Assembly: GCF_001298265.1 (NCBI RefSeq)
Contig: NZ_LGSZ01000095.1
Span: 62,001-126,000 of the forward strand
DNA length: 64,000 bases
Source: Allobosea vaviloviae
Lineage (GTDB): Bacteria; Pseudomonadota; Alphaproteobacteria; Rhizobiales; Beijerinckiaceae
Reading direction: 5' to 3'
In this document: piece after piece, positions 43,030-52,188 of the stretch
Numbering within the stretch: position 1 is the stretch's first letter
Layout: each line of letters opens with the position of its first letter
The notes under the pieces: model-generated
The model's input: the letters and a program-made list of their open reading frames with translations, nothing else
Database searches by the model: none
What the model was told of the DNA's origin: nothing
Program-made: the position numbers and the translations under genes

Positions 43030-43425
43030 GCCGAAGGCGAGGAAACCTGGGGGCGGCATCACCGCCTCGCCGTCTCGCTGGCGGATCGCGAACGAAATGA
43101 CGGATGCGATGGTGCCGTCGTCGATGGGCTTGCCCACCACGCCCAACGCGCCTGGAATGCCATTCGCAACCATGCGCGGATTGGCCGTCACGAAGACGAC
43201 CTGTATGCCGCGCTCGGCGAGCTTGCGCCCGATGTCTGGCCCGGTGGGACCGTCGCGCAGATTCAGATCGACCAGCGCGACATCAGGGCGCTTCTCGGCC
43301 AGCGACAGGGCATCGGCGGTGTCGGCGGCGATGCCGATCGGCTCGAAGCCCAGATCCTCGATCACGGCCTCCATTTCCATGGCCACGATCATCTCGTCTT
43401 CAACAATCAGGATACGCGGTGACAT
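42997..43425 (-). CDS. response regulator, single receiver domain
   Basis: 142 residues: acidic pocket VEDE (8-11), phospho-acceptor D53 in LVDLNLRDG, K99 in GKP. No output domain; 20 extra residues at the end. The receiver resembles the type paired with HWE kinases, in which the gene often lies next to the kinase. An EcfG-like promoter (43463-43487) lies upstream. It overlaps the kinase gene tail to tail by 33 bases. Confidence 0.88.
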   Translation of the reverse strand: MSPRILIVEDEMIVAMEMEAVIEDLGFEPIGIAADTADALSLAEKRPDVALVDLNLRDGPTGPDIGRKLAERGIQVVFVTANPRMVANGIPGALGVVGKPIDDGTIASVISFAIRQRDGEAVMPPPGFLAFGSGNVSAGQIG

Positions 43426-43462
43426 CAGCTTTCACGCAGTTTTTCGGTGCTCAGACAACGAC

Positions 43463-43487
43463 AACCGGTCTCGTCGGAGGTTGTTCC
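43463..43487 (-). promoter_or_regulatory. EcfG-like promoter candidate for the 42997 response regulator
   Basis: Reverse strand: GGAAC (43487-43483), 16 bases, GGTT (43466-43463); one mismatch from GGAAC-N16-CGTT. The -10 end is 37 bases upstream of the ATG at 43425. Confidence 0.45.
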
Positions 43488-43573
43488 GAGGCAAATGAAC
43501 AGATGGCGCTTCGGCACTGGGAAGCCCGCGCCGACGATGACGACGACCCGGCGACGAGCTTCCGCCCTAAGGA

Positions 43574-43864
43574 TCAGTTGGGGCGCCGCGCTCTTCGCTC
43601 TGCGCCGTCTCGGCGGTCGCGATCGGGAGAGTCCGAAAGGAGGTCGCTGCCGGACAGTGCATGGACTTCGCTCGCCGTATCCAGCCCGATCATCATCCGC
43701 TTGAACTGCGAGGCGGCCACCGATGCGACGTCACCGTCGCGGCGCGGCTGACTCCGGGCCTTGATCACGAGTTCGGCCAGAAGCGGCGTATTGACCTCCA
43801 GCAGATCGGGAGCCAGGCCTTCCGTGGCCAACATGGCTTTGGCCCGCGCAAGCTCCGCTTCCAT
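43574..43864 (-). CDS. small helical protein of unknown function
   Basis: 96 residues from ATG 43864, chosen because a perfect AGGAGG (43878-43873) lies 8 bases upstream. The N-terminal 60 residues are predicted helical (MEAELARAKAMLATEG), the tail is charged and rich in Arg and Asp. No family recognised. It lies upstream of the response regulator on the same strand, 148 bases apart, with an EcfG-like promoter in between. Confidence 0.6.
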   Translation of the reverse strand: MEAELARAKAMLATEGLAPDLLEVNTPLLAELVIKARSQPRRDGDVASVAASQFKRMMIGLDTASEVHALSGSDLLSDSPDRDRRDGAERRARRPN

Positions 43865-44127
43865 CACGAGAACCTCCTGAGGTCGATAGTAGCCATTCAT
43901 CATGCGGTTTCCGTCTCGAGGCCGGCCATGCGGCCGCTCTGGCCAACTGGTGATGCCGGCGCAAGCGGACAAGATGGCGTCCGTCCTTTCTGAGACGAGG
44001 GGCGGGTTCGCCGATCTGGTGGCTCATCGCACGCAGGGTCGATGGCGGCTGCAGGTCATGACCGCTCTGCGTGAAGAGGCGTCGGGCTCGGCGACGGTGT
44101 CCGAAATCGGCTCGGTGCCGGGTGGAC

Positions 44128-45387
44128 CTAGAAGCGGTCGGCCGCGAATGGCGTCATGTCGCAGAAGGTCGGCGCACCCGTCATGGCCTCCGAAAGAAGC
44201 CGTCCGGTGGCCGGTCCCAGGGTGAAGCCGTGATGGGCGTGGCCGAACGCGAACCACAGGCCGGGATGACGCGGTGCCTTGTCGATGATCGGCAGCATGT
44301 CGGGCAGGCAGGGGCGGGCGCCGCGCCAGGCTTCGGCATCGAGGCGCCGGCCGAGCGGCATGATGCGTCGCGCGACGCGTTCTGCCCGGTCCAGCTGCCA
44401 GGGATCCGAGGGCGCATCGCGGGCAGCCAGTTCGATGCCGGTCGTCAGCCGGATGCCGCGTTCCATCCGGCTCAGGACGAATCCGGCCTGCGCATCGCAA
44501 AGCGGACGATGCAGCTGCGCTCCGGCCGGCGCCTCGTAATGCATGTGGTATCCGCGCTTGAAGCCGAGCGGAAACCGATAGCCGAAGTGCTCGCAAAAAT
44601 CGCCGGACCAGGGACCGAGTGCGGCGACCACCTCCTGCGCCTGCCAGGTTCCCGAGTCGGTCGGCAGGCGCCACGCCCCGGCCTCGCCTGTCAAGGTCCC
44701 TGCGTCCGCCTTGGTCAGGACACCGCCGCGGGCGGTAAACAGCGCCGCATAGGCTCGCGTCACCGCCCCGGGGTCGCTCACCGTGACGGGATCGCGCCAG
44801 TGCAGGCCTCCAGCCGCGGCGCCTGGCAGCAAGGCCGGTTCGAGGCGGCTCAGCTGATCGGGCTGGAGCACGTCATAGGCCAGCCCGTAGGCCTTCAGGT
44901 CGGCCGCGGCCCGAACCGCCTGTTCAAGTACGCGAGGGCTTTGGTAAAGTTCGATCCAGCCCTCGCCGCGCATCAGCACTTCGGTTCCAGCCGCTCCGCT
45001 CCAATGGCGATGCTCGTCGATGCTCCGTTCGATCAGCGGCAGGATCGCGCGCCCCAGCCGGTCCAGACGCTCCGGCGCTGAATTCCACCAGTAGCGCGCC
45101 AGCCAGGGCGCCATCCTCAGAAGCGTCGCGGGCCGGTAGCGCACCGCGATCGAGCGGTTCGAGGCAAAGGCGGCAAGCGTTCGCAGGTCGCGCGGGAAGG
45201 CGTAGGGAACGACCGAGGAGCGCTCGATCAGTCCGGCGTTGCCATGACTGGTCTCGGCGCCGGGCTCGCCACGGTCGACCAGCAGAACGCTGCGCCCGCG
45301 CTCCTGCAGATGCAGGGCCACGCTGACGCCGACGATGCCGGCCCCGAGCACGATCACATCGGCTCGTCGTATCGCAGTCGTCGTCAC
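44128..45387 (-). CDS. D-amino-acid dehydrogenase-like FAD oxidoreductase (DadA family)
   Basis: 419 residues of the DAO/DadA fold: FAD Rossmann motif VIVLGAGIVGVSVALHLQERG (about 11-31, with E/D at LVDRGEPG), SHGNAGLI, and the C-terminal IIDKAPRHPGLWFAFGHAHHGFTLGPATG that binds FAD. It would oxidise a D-amino acid (or a related amine) and pass electrons to the respiratory chain. It is divergent from an rpiR regulator that controls a peptide-type ABC importer, so the substrate may come from imported peptides or D-amino-acid compounds. Confidence 0.87.
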   Translation of the reverse strand: MTTTAIRRADVIVLGAGIVGVSVALHLQERGRSVLLVDRGEPGAETSHGNAGLIERSSVVPYAFPRDLRTLAAFASNRSIAVRYRPATLLRMAPWLARYWWNSAPERLDRLGRAILPLIERSIDEHRHWSGAAGTEVLMRGEGWIELYQSPRVLEQAVRAAADLKAYGLAYDVLQPDQLSRLEPALLPGAAAGGLHWRDPVTVSDPGAVTRAYAALFTARGGVLTKADAGTLTGEAGAWRLPTDSGTWQAQEVVAALGPWSGDFCEHFGYRFPLGFKRGYHMHYEAPAGAQLHRPLCDAQAGFVLSRMERGIRLTTGIELAARDAPSDPWQLDRAERVARRIMPLGRRLDAEAWRGARPCLPDMLPIIDKAPRHPGLWFAFGHAHHGFTLGPATGRLLSEAMTGAPTFCDMTPFAADRF

Positions 45388-45484
45388 GCAGCCAAACCCG
45401 TCTCACCGACACCAAGCAGAACCACGAGACGAGCCTCAAACACAGGCAATTTGCAAGAAAATAAAAATTGTTTGACTCTGTGAT

Positions 45485-45496
45485 AGAAAAATTTCT
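45485..45496. promoter_or_regulatory. candidate RpiR operator
   Basis: AGAAA-AA-TTTCT, a five-base-arm palindrome between the divergent dehydrogenase and rpiR genes, 24 bases before the rpiR ATG. A -35-like TTGACT (45472-45477) lies just upstream. RpiR regulators commonly bind such A/T palindromes next to their own gene, but this is a short site. Confidence 0.35.
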
Positions 45497-45520
45497 TGAT
45501 TGGAAACCGCGAGGAGCGTG

Positions 45521-46399
45521 ATGCCGCAGACCCTTAGACAGCGATTGCAGTCATGTCTGGCCAACGGCTCCAAGGCCGACAAGGCGCTGGGCAGCTACAT
45601 GCTGGCGCAGATGCCGAGCTTGCCTTTCGAGACGGCAGCCAGCCTGGCCGAGAAGGTCTCCGTGAGCGAGCCCACGGTTGGCCGGTTTTGCCGAACACTC
45701 GGCTACAAGAGCCTGAAGGATCTCAAGGCCAGCCTCGCCGAAGACATTGGCGACCGTCCCTGGCTGATCAGTGATCGCCTGCGCGATTTCCAGCAGCGCA
45801 GCCGCGCCGGAGACGACCAGCTCGCGCGCAGCCTCGAGCTCGAGATCGCCGGTCTCGTCCGGATCTACGAGGTCGTCCAGAGCGAGGAATGGAAGCGCGT
45901 GGCCCGTCGGCTGGCGACGGCGCCTGCCGTCTATGTCACCGGCTTCCAGACCGAGCGCGGCCTCGCACAATATCTCGCCAATCAACTTCAGTATCTGCGC
46001 GAGGGCGTCCACCTCGTCGATCTCGCGGCGGGGAATTTCTCCGAGCTGCTGCTCTCAGGGGGCGAGGGGCGCTGCCTCGTGATCTTCGAGGCGAGGCGCT
46101 ATTCGCGGATGGCCAAGGTATTGGCGCAGCAGGCCAAGGCGGCGGGTATCCCGACCACGCTGATCACGGATTCCTTCTGCGACTGGGGTCGCGGCCTCGT
46201 CGACGAGATGCTGGTCGTCTCGACCGATTTCAATCTGTTCTGGGACTCGACGGCGCAGATGGCGAGCCTCGGCAACCTCCTGGTCAACGCGGTCTTCATC
46301 GAACTCGGCCCGCAGGTCGAACAGCGATTGAACCGGATCGCCGAGCTCTACGGCCATTTCACCGGCCATGTCGGGGACAACTCCGGCCCGCTCGACTGA
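45521..46399 (+). CDS. MurR/RpiR family transcriptional regulator
   Basis: 292 residues from ATG 45521 with GAGGAG four bases upstream. N-terminal HTH_6 domain (about 10-85, VSVSEPTVGRFCRTLGYKSLKDLK), then a SIS domain (about 130-265) that would bind a phosphosugar or small acid ligand. It lies 54 bases before the ABC importer gene set and divergent from the dehydrogenase gene, so it probably controls both in response to the imported compound. Confidence 0.9.
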   Translation: MPQTLRQRLQSCLANGSKADKALGSYMLAQMPSLPFETAASLAEKVSVSEPTVGRFCRTLGYKSLKDLKASLAEDIGDRPWLISDRLRDFQQRSRAGDDQLARSLELEIAGLVRIYEVVQSEEWKRVARRLATAPAVYVTGFQTERGLAQYLANQLQYLREGVHLVDLAAGNFSELLLSGGEGRCLVIFEARRYSRMAKVLAQQAKAAGIPTTLITDSFCDWGRGLVDEMLVVSTDFNLFWDSTAQMASLGNLLVNAVFIELGPQVEQRLNRIAELYGHFTGHVGDNSGPLD

Positions 46400-46453
46400 G
46401 GGTCGAGGGGGCCGAAGCCTTTCGCAACATCTCGAGACAAAAGGGGAAGCGGG

Positions 46454-48022
46454 ATGAAGACGATGATGAAGGGGAGCATTCTGGCGCTGGGCCTGTCGGC
46501 ACTCGCCACCACCACGGCGCTGGCCCAGGAGGCGACGTTCGTGATGACCGCGCGCCTCGTCGGCGCGCCGACCTACAATCCGATCAAGGCGACCAAGCTT
46601 AATACCGCGACGACGCTGATCTATGACCGGCTGGTGGTGCAGGACGCCGACCAGAGCTTTCACGGACAGCTTGCCACGTCGTGGGAGTCGAGCCCGGACG
46701 GCATGCTCTGGACCTTCAAGCTGAAGCCGGGTGTCAAATTCCACAACGGCGAGCCCTTCAACGCCAAGACGATTGAATGGTGGGTGCCGCAGTTCAAGGG
46801 CACCGAGAACGCCTTCACCGTCGCGGCGATCGACAAGGTCGAGGTGGTCGACGACCTGACCGTCCGCTTCCACATGAAGCAGCCCGACCCGAATTTGTTG
46901 TTCAACCTCGCCAGCTCGTTCATGAGCGTGCCGGAGCCCAAATCCTACGAGGCGCTGGGCGACAAGTTCGGCGTGACCGAGGCGATCGGCACCGGCCCGT
47001 ACAAACTGCAGCAGTTCACCGTCGGCCAGCAGACCGTGCTCGTGCGCAACGACGACTACAAATCGGCCTCGGACCTCTCGAAGAACCAGGGCCCGGCCAA
47101 GTTCAAGAAGCTCACCTTCCGCGAGATCGGCGAGGAATCGACCGCCTATCTCGAACTCAAGACCGGCGGCGCCGACCTTCTCGTCAACGTCCCCACCGAC
47201 TTCCTGCCGCGCATCCAGGCGGACAAGGCGGTCAAGCTCGTGACCATTCCCGGTAACGAGGTGGTCTATATGCCGATCAACACCAGCGTCGAGCCGTTCA
47301 CCGACATCAAGGTCCGCGAGGCGACCGCCTTCGCGATCAACCAGAAGGAAATCCTCGCCAGCCTCTACGGCGGCAACGGCGCGGTGGCGGATACCTTCCT
47401 GATTTCCTCGCTGAAGGAGTCGCAGGTCGATCCGAAATACAAGATCTCGTACGATCCCGAGCGCTCGAAGAAGGTGCTCGATGCGGCCGGCTGGAAGCCC
47501 GGGCAGGACGGCATCCGCGTCAAGGACGGCAAGCGCCTTGAGGTGAAGCTCTGGGCGCAGAACGGCACCGAGTTCAAGCGCCTCGCCGAGATCGTGCAGG
47601 CGCAGCTCAAGGCGGTCGGCGTGCAGGCCGATATCAGCATCGTCGACGCAGGTTCGATCAATGCGCAGTACCGCAAGAAGACCGAGCACCAGCTCGCGGT
47701 CCGCTCCTACCAGTGGACCAATGCCGATATCGTCGACTGGTTCTTCGCGGCCAAGCGAGCGGGCTATCCCAATGTCTCGATGTTCAACGATCCCGAGGCG
47801 GAGAAGCTCAACGACATCGCCATGAACAAGTCGAAGACCTGGGACGAGCGGGTGGTCAACTTCACCAAATACCACGAGTACGTGCTGTCGCAGTACCCGT
47901 TCGCGCCGATCTATCAGCCGGTGCAGAGCGTCGCCTATGGCAAGCGCGTCGTCGTGCCCGAGACGATCCGCGGCACCGGCTTCTACGGGCCGACCATGCT
48001 CGACATCGCGCCGGCGAACTGA
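46454..48022 (+). CDS. ABC transporter substrate-binding protein, peptide/nickel family 5
   Basis: 522 residues with a signal peptide (about 1-24, ending LAQ). Family-5 binding protein with the typical TFKLKPGVKFHNGEPF (about 92-107), GTGPYKL and the two-lobed fold. Binds a peptide-like or opine-like solute in the periplasm. A G-rich ribosome site lies just upstream. First structural gene of an operon with two permeases and an M81 peptidase. Confidence 0.93.
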   Translation: MKTMMKGSILALGLSALATTTALAQEATFVMTARLVGAPTYNPIKATKLNTATTLIYDRLVVQDADQSFHGQLATSWESSPDGMLWTFKLKPGVKFHNGEPFNAKTIEWWVPQFKGTENAFTVAAIDKVEVVDDLTVRFHMKQPDPNLLFNLASSFMSVPEPKSYEALGDKFGVTEAIGTGPYKLQQFTVGQQTVLVRNDDYKSASDLSKNQGPAKFKKLTFREIGEESTAYLELKTGGADLLVNVPTDFLPRIQADKAVKLVTIPGNEVVYMPINTSVEPFTDIKVREATAFAINQKEILASLYGGNGAVADTFLISSLKESQVDPKYKISYDPERSKKVLDAAGWKPGQDGIRVKDGKRLEVKLWAQNGTEFKRLAEIVQAQLKAVGVQADISIVDAGSINAQYRKKTEHQLAVRSYQWTNADIVDWFFAAKRAGYPNVSMFNDPEAEKLNDIAMNKSKTWDERVVNFTKYHEYVLSQYPFAPIYQPVQSVAYGKRVVVPETIRGTGFYGPTMLDIAPAN

Positions 48023-48046
48023 TCCGGCGCGCGGGGGGATAAGCCT

Positions 48047-48979
48047 TTGCTGCGCTTCGCGATACGGCGTCTCGCCATGCTGGTGCCGGTCTTTCTCGCC
48101 GTCTCGCTGGTGATCTTCATGATCATCCATCTTGTGCCGGGGGACCCGCTGGAACACCTGATCCAGGTCGGCTCGTCGCCGGAGCAGCGGGCGCAGATGA
48201 TCGCCCGTTACGGCCTGGACCAGCCGTTGCTGGTCCAGTACGGCCGCTGGCTCGCCAAGATCGCCAGCGGCGATCTCGGCGACGCCATCGTGATGCGCCA
48301 GCCGGTCAGGCAACTGATCGCCGAGAACATGCCTCACAGCCTCGCGCTCGGCGGCTCCGCGCTGATCTTCTCGACCATGGTCGGCATCGCGACCGGCGTG
48401 CTGGCGGCCTCCTTCCGCGACAGCCTGTTCGACAGGGCGGTGATGGGCTTCATCCTGCTTGGGTCGACGCTGCCGAGCTTCTGGCTGGCCCTGCTGATGA
48501 TCCTGATGTTCGCCGTGCAGTTCGAATGGTTCCCGGTCTCGGGCGCGCGGACATGGGATGCGCTGGTGCTGCCGGCGCTGACCATCGGCATCGGTGGCAC
48601 GGCGCTGATCGCCCGCGTCACCCGTGCCGCCATGGTCGAGATTTCGAGCCGCGATTTCGTGCGGGTGCTGCATGCCAAGGGCGTGCCGTTCTGGCGCATC
48701 CAGCTCCGGCACGTGCTGCAGCAGGCGATGCTGCCGGTGATGACGATCCTCGGGCTGCGCATCGGCTGGATCCTGGGCGGCGCCGTCACCGTCGAATATG
48801 TCTTCGCCCGGCCGGGGCTCGGCTCCCTGCTGATCACGGGGCTCGGCCAGCGCGACTACCCGCTGGTTCAGGGCTGCCTGCTGATGCTGGCCATCGCCGT
48901 GATGCTCGGCACGCTGCTCGGCGATCTCGCACAGGCGGCGCTCGATCCGCGCCTGCGCGAAGCGATGGGTGCACGATGA
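48047..48979 (+). CDS. ABC transporter permease (DppB-type)
   Basis: 310 residues, six membrane helices, start codon TTG at 48047 with GGGGGGA 8 bases upstream. N-terminal IRRLAMLVPVFLAVSLVIF and LVPGDP, EAA loop near ALIARVTRAAMVEISSRDFVRVLHAKG, and C-terminal AALDPRLRE are hallmarks. Overlaps the second permease (ATGA at 48976). Confidence 0.93.
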   Translation: MLRFAIRRLAMLVPVFLAVSLVIFMIIHLVPGDPLEHLIQVGSSPEQRAQMIARYGLDQPLLVQYGRWLAKIASGDLGDAIVMRQPVRQLIAENMPHSLALGGSALIFSTMVGIATGVLAASFRDSLFDRAVMGFILLGSTLPSFWLALLMILMFAVQFEWFPVSGARTWDALVLPALTIGIGGTALIARVTRAAMVEISSRDFVRVLHAKGVPFWRIQLRHVLQQAMLPVMTILGLRIGWILGGAVTVEYVFARPGLGSLLITGLGQRDYPLVQGCLLMLAIAVMLGTLLGDLAQAALDPRLREAMGAR

Positions 48980-49821
48980 GCAGCAAATCCCTCGCCGGCC
49001 GCATTGCCCGCTCGCCGCGTGGCGCCATCTGCGCGCTGTTCCTGCTCGCGCTCGTCCTGTGCGCGATCTTCGCGCCCTGGATCTCACCCTATGACTACGC
49101 CGCGCAGAAGCTGTCGATGGCCAACACGCCCCCCTCGGCGGCGCATTGGCTCGGCACCGACGAGTTTGGGCGCGACCTGCTTTCGCGGATCATCCAGGGC
49201 GCGCGCACCTCGCTCAGCGTCAGCGTGCTCTCGATCGCATTGTCCGTGATCGCAGGCGCGACGCTGGGGGCCGCCGCGGGCTATTTCGGCGGGCTCTTCG
49301 ACAAGATCGTCACCGTGATCGTCGATCTCACCTGGTCCTTCCCGGAAATCCTGCTCGCGCTCATCCTCATCGCGATCCTAGGACCCGGGCTGCATTCGGC
49401 GGCGATCGCCATCGCCATCGCCTATCTCGCCCAGTTCACCCGGCTGACGCGGGCGCAGGTCATGGCGCTCAGGGGCGAACTCTTCGTCGATGCGGCGGTG
49501 ACAGCCGGCGCGCGTCCTGCGCGCGTCCTGTTCCTGCATCTGCTGCCGAACGCGATGACGCCGGTCATCGTCGCCGGCATGCTGGCGACGGGCGATGCGA
49601 TCGTGCTCGAGGCGACGCTGGGCTTCTTCGGCTTGGGCGCACAACCGCCCGTTCCAAGCTGGGGAGCGATGATGAGTTCCGGCACCGCGCAGATCTTCAT
49701 CGCGCCCTGGATCATCATCTTCCCAGGCCTGGTGATCGCCACGACGGTCATCGCCATCAACCTGTTCGGCGACGCCTTGATCGAGGCGCTCGATATCCGC
49801 CGCCCGCTCCGCGACGGCTGA
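48976..49821 (+). CDS. ABC transporter permease (DppC-type)
   Basis: 281 residues: N-terminal APWISPYDY and HWLGTDEFGRDLLSRIIQGARTS, then six membrane helices and the EAA loop. Pairs with the DppB-type subunit to form the channel. No ATP-binding subunit gene follows; the next gene is the M81 peptidase, 28 bases on. The ATPase must come from elsewhere. Confidence 0.93.
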   Translation: MSSKSLAGRIARSPRGAICALFLLALVLCAIFAPWISPYDYAAQKLSMANTPPSAAHWLGTDEFGRDLLSRIIQGARTSLSVSVLSIALSVIAGATLGAAAGYFGGLFDKIVTVIVDLTWSFPEILLALILIAILGPGLHSAAIAIAIAYLAQFTRLTRAQVMALRGELFVDAAVTAGARPARVLFLHLLPNAMTPVIVAGMLATGDAIVLEATLGFFGLGAQPPVPSWGAMMSSGTAQIFIAPWIIIFPGLVIATTVIAINLFGDALIEALDIRRPLRDG

Positions 49822-49849
49822 GCCGGCCAGCGACATTCAGGACCATGCC

Positions 49850-51331
49850 ATGACCTTCACCGTGCTCACCGCCGAGTTCTCGCACGAGAGCAACACCTTC
49901 AGCCGCTGCCCGGCCGATGACGCGGCTTTTGAGGATCGCGGCGTCAGCGCGGGGGACGAGGCCATCGCAGCACGCGGCGCGGCCAACACGCCTCTCGCGG
50001 GCTTCCTCGACATCGGCCGGCCGGCCGGCTGGCGCATCGTCCATGCGATCAGCGCGGCAGCCCAACCCTCCGGGCCGGTGACGCGCGACGCGTTCGAGCG
50101 CATCGCCGGTGTCATCGTGGAAGCCGCGAAGGCGCAGGCCGGCACAATCGACGGCGTGCTGCTCGGCTTGCACGGTGCGATGGTCACGGAGTTCTGCGAG
50201 GACGGCGAAGGCGAATTGCTGGAACGTCTTCGCGCCGTGCTTGGGCCGGATGTGCCGATCGGCGTCACGCTCGATCCCCACGCCAACGTCACGCGCAAGA
50301 TGACCGCGCTCGCCCAGATCGTCGTCTCCTACAAGACCTATCCGCATGTCGATATCCGCGAGACAGGCAGGCTCGCGGCCGGCATCCTGCAGCGGACGAT
50401 GGCTGGCGAGATCAGGCCGGTGACGCTGCGCGCCGAGCGGCCGATGCTGGAGGAGGTCAATGGCGGGCGTACCGACATCGGCCCGATGGTCGAGCGCATC
50501 GCCCGGGCCAGGGCTTACGAGAAGGAGGCTGGCGTCTTCGCGGTCAGCGTCAATGGCGGCTTCGGCAATGCCGACATCGCCGAGGTCGGGCCGACCGTGC
50601 TCGTCACCTGCGAGGGCGACCACGACCGGCACCGGGCCTTCGCCGAGGCGCTGATCGACGACATGTGGCAGCGCCGGTTCGAGACGGTCACGGATTTCCT
50701 GTCGGTCGCGGATGCGGTCGCCGAGGCGGCGTCATACATGGCGACCTCCGGCCCGCTGGTCATCGCCGATTATGCCGACAACCCCGGTGGCGGCGGCTAT
50801 GGCGATGCGACCGGCCTGTTGCAAGCGATGATCGCCGCCGATCTGAAGGATGCCTGCTTCGGCCCGATCGTCGATCCGGAGGTCGCAGCCGAACTGCGCG
50901 CGGGCGAGCCGGGCGCGACGGTCTGCGTCCGCCTCGGCGGCAAGGTCGATCCGCAGATCGGCGGCGGCCCGCTCGACCTCACGGGCACGCTCGTCAGCGT
51001 CAGCGATGGCGGCTATGTCGGCGACGGCCCCATGATGGGCGGCTTGCAGGCCAGCTGGGGTCCCTGCGCCGTGCTGCGCGTCGGCGACATCGAGATCCTG
51101 GTCACCAGCATTCGCGCCCAGATGAACGACCTGCAGCAGTTCCGCGCCTTCGGTATCGACCCTGCTGCCAAGCGTGTCGTGGCGCTGAAGTCGATGCAGC
51201 ATTTCCGCGCCGCTTTCGAGCCGATCGCCGGCAAGGTCATCGTGTGCGACAGCGGCGCTCTGTGCACGCCCGATCTCAGCAAGCTGCCCTATCGACGGGC
51301 CAGGCGTCCGATCTTCCCGCTCGATCGGTGA
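49850..51331 (+). CDS. M81 family metallopeptidase (MlrC-like)
   Basis: 493 residues. N-terminal MlrC domain with EFSHESNTF (9-17), LLGLHGAM (about 104-111), TLDPHANVTRKM (about 139-150) and YPHVD, the zinc site of the family. C-terminal domain contains DNPGGGGYGDAT. The founding member opens linear microcystin; most members are of unknown substrate and lie in peptide-ABC operons as here. Cytoplasmic hydrolase of the imported compound is the likely role. Confidence 0.9.
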   Translation: MTFTVLTAEFSHESNTFSRCPADDAAFEDRGVSAGDEAIAARGAANTPLAGFLDIGRPAGWRIVHAISAAAQPSGPVTRDAFERIAGVIVEAAKAQAGTIDGVLLGLHGAMVTEFCEDGEGELLERLRAVLGPDVPIGVTLDPHANVTRKMTALAQIVVSYKTYPHVDIRETGRLAAGILQRTMAGEIRPVTLRAERPMLEEVNGGRTDIGPMVERIARARAYEKEAGVFAVSVNGGFGNADIAEVGPTVLVTCEGDHDRHRAFAEALIDDMWQRRFETVTDFLSVADAVAEAASYMATSGPLVIADYADNPGGGGYGDATGLLQAMIAADLKDACFGPIVDPEVAAELRAGEPGATVCVRLGGKVDPQIGGGPLDLTGTLVSVSDGGYVGDGPMMGGLQASWGPCAVLRVGDIEILVTSIRAQMNDLQQFRAFGIDPAAKRVVALKSMQHFRAAFEPIAGKVIVCDSGALCTPDLSKLPYRRARRPIFPLDR

Positions 51332-51391
51332 GGATCGGGTGACAGCTCACGCCCTCCCTCAGCCCGTGCTTGTACCGTCGGAGATCTCGAT

Positions 51392-52147
51392 TTAGACCGG
51401 TGCGTGATCGCTGGCTTTGTCCCAGCCACGAACCTCCCGGTCGACTCCGGCGGCGATGAGCCGCCCGCCCAGCTGCGGGCTGAGCAGGACATGGTCGAGC
51501 CGCAGGCCGGCATCGCGGCCCCACGCATCGCGCAGGTAGTCCCAGAACGTGTAGATCCTGTCCTGGGGATGCAGCGAGCGCAGGGAATCGGTCCAGCCCT
51601 GGCTGAGCAGCGTTTGGAAAGCGTCACGCACCTCCGGACGAAAGAGCGCATCATCGCGCCAACGCTCCGGCTTGTAGACGTCGAGTTCGGTCGGGATGAC
51701 GTTGTAGTCGCCGGCCAGAATCACGGGGACCTCGAGCGCGAGCAATTCCGAAGCGTGCTTCGTCAGCCGCCTGAACCAGCGAAGCTTGTCGTCGAACTTC
51801 GATCCCGGGGCGGGATTGCCGTTGGGCAGATAGAGGCAGCCGATCAGGACCCCGTCCACGGCTGCTTCAATGTAGCGGCTTTGGACGTCGTCGGGATCGC
51901 CGGGAAGGCCGCGTCTCGTCTCGATGGGCTCTCGTCCGCGAGCCAGGATGGCGACACCGTTCCAGCTCTTCTGCCCATGCCAGATCGCGCCATAGCCTGC
52001 CTTCTCGAGTTCGGCGGCCGGGAAGCGTCGGTCAGGCGCCTTCAGCTCTTGCAGGCAGACGATGTCGGGCTGCGCCTCCGCCAGCCAGCCCAGCAGCACC
52101 GGCAGCCGCCCATTGATGCCATTTATGTTGAAGGTGGCGACCTTCAT
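51392..52147 (-). CDS. xth: exodeoxyribonuclease III (AP endonuclease)
   Basis: 251 residues from ATG 52147 (MKVATFNINGING). Catalytic features: N7, E34 in LQELK, GDYNVIP (about 151-157), and the C-terminal SDHAPV with the catalytic His; the protein stops right there, a few residues shorter than usual. It cuts at abasic sites and degrades 3' ends. It lies 41 bases downstream of the 69-residue gene, probably under the same EcfG-type promoter, next to NHEJ genes. Confidence 0.93.
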   Translation of the reverse strand: MKVATFNINGINGRLPVLLGWLAEAQPDIVCLQELKAPDRRFPAAELEKAGYGAIWHGQKSWNGVAILARGREPIETRRGLPGDPDDVQSRYIEAAVDGVLIGCLYLPNGNPAPGSKFDDKLRWFRRLTKHASELLALEVPVILAGDYNVIPTELDVYKPERWRDDALFRPEVRDAFQTLLSQGWTDSLRSLHPQDRIYTFWDYLRDAWGRDAGLRLDHVLLSPQLGGRLIAAGVDREVRGWDKASDHAPV

Positions 52148-52188
52148 GACATGTTTCGGGTCGCGCTCATCGTGCGACAACCATCGAT

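Noticed and set aside
46055..49087. 1010-codon open frame on the reverse strand across the RpiR, SBP and permease genes
   Set aside because: Antisense shadow of well-supported genes in high-GC DNA; the translation is His/Arg/Asp-rich with no domain. The same holds for long frames opposite the helicase (5661-8093), the DUF1839/GH2 genes (27309-29918) and the enolase/oxidoreductase genes (57515-59632).
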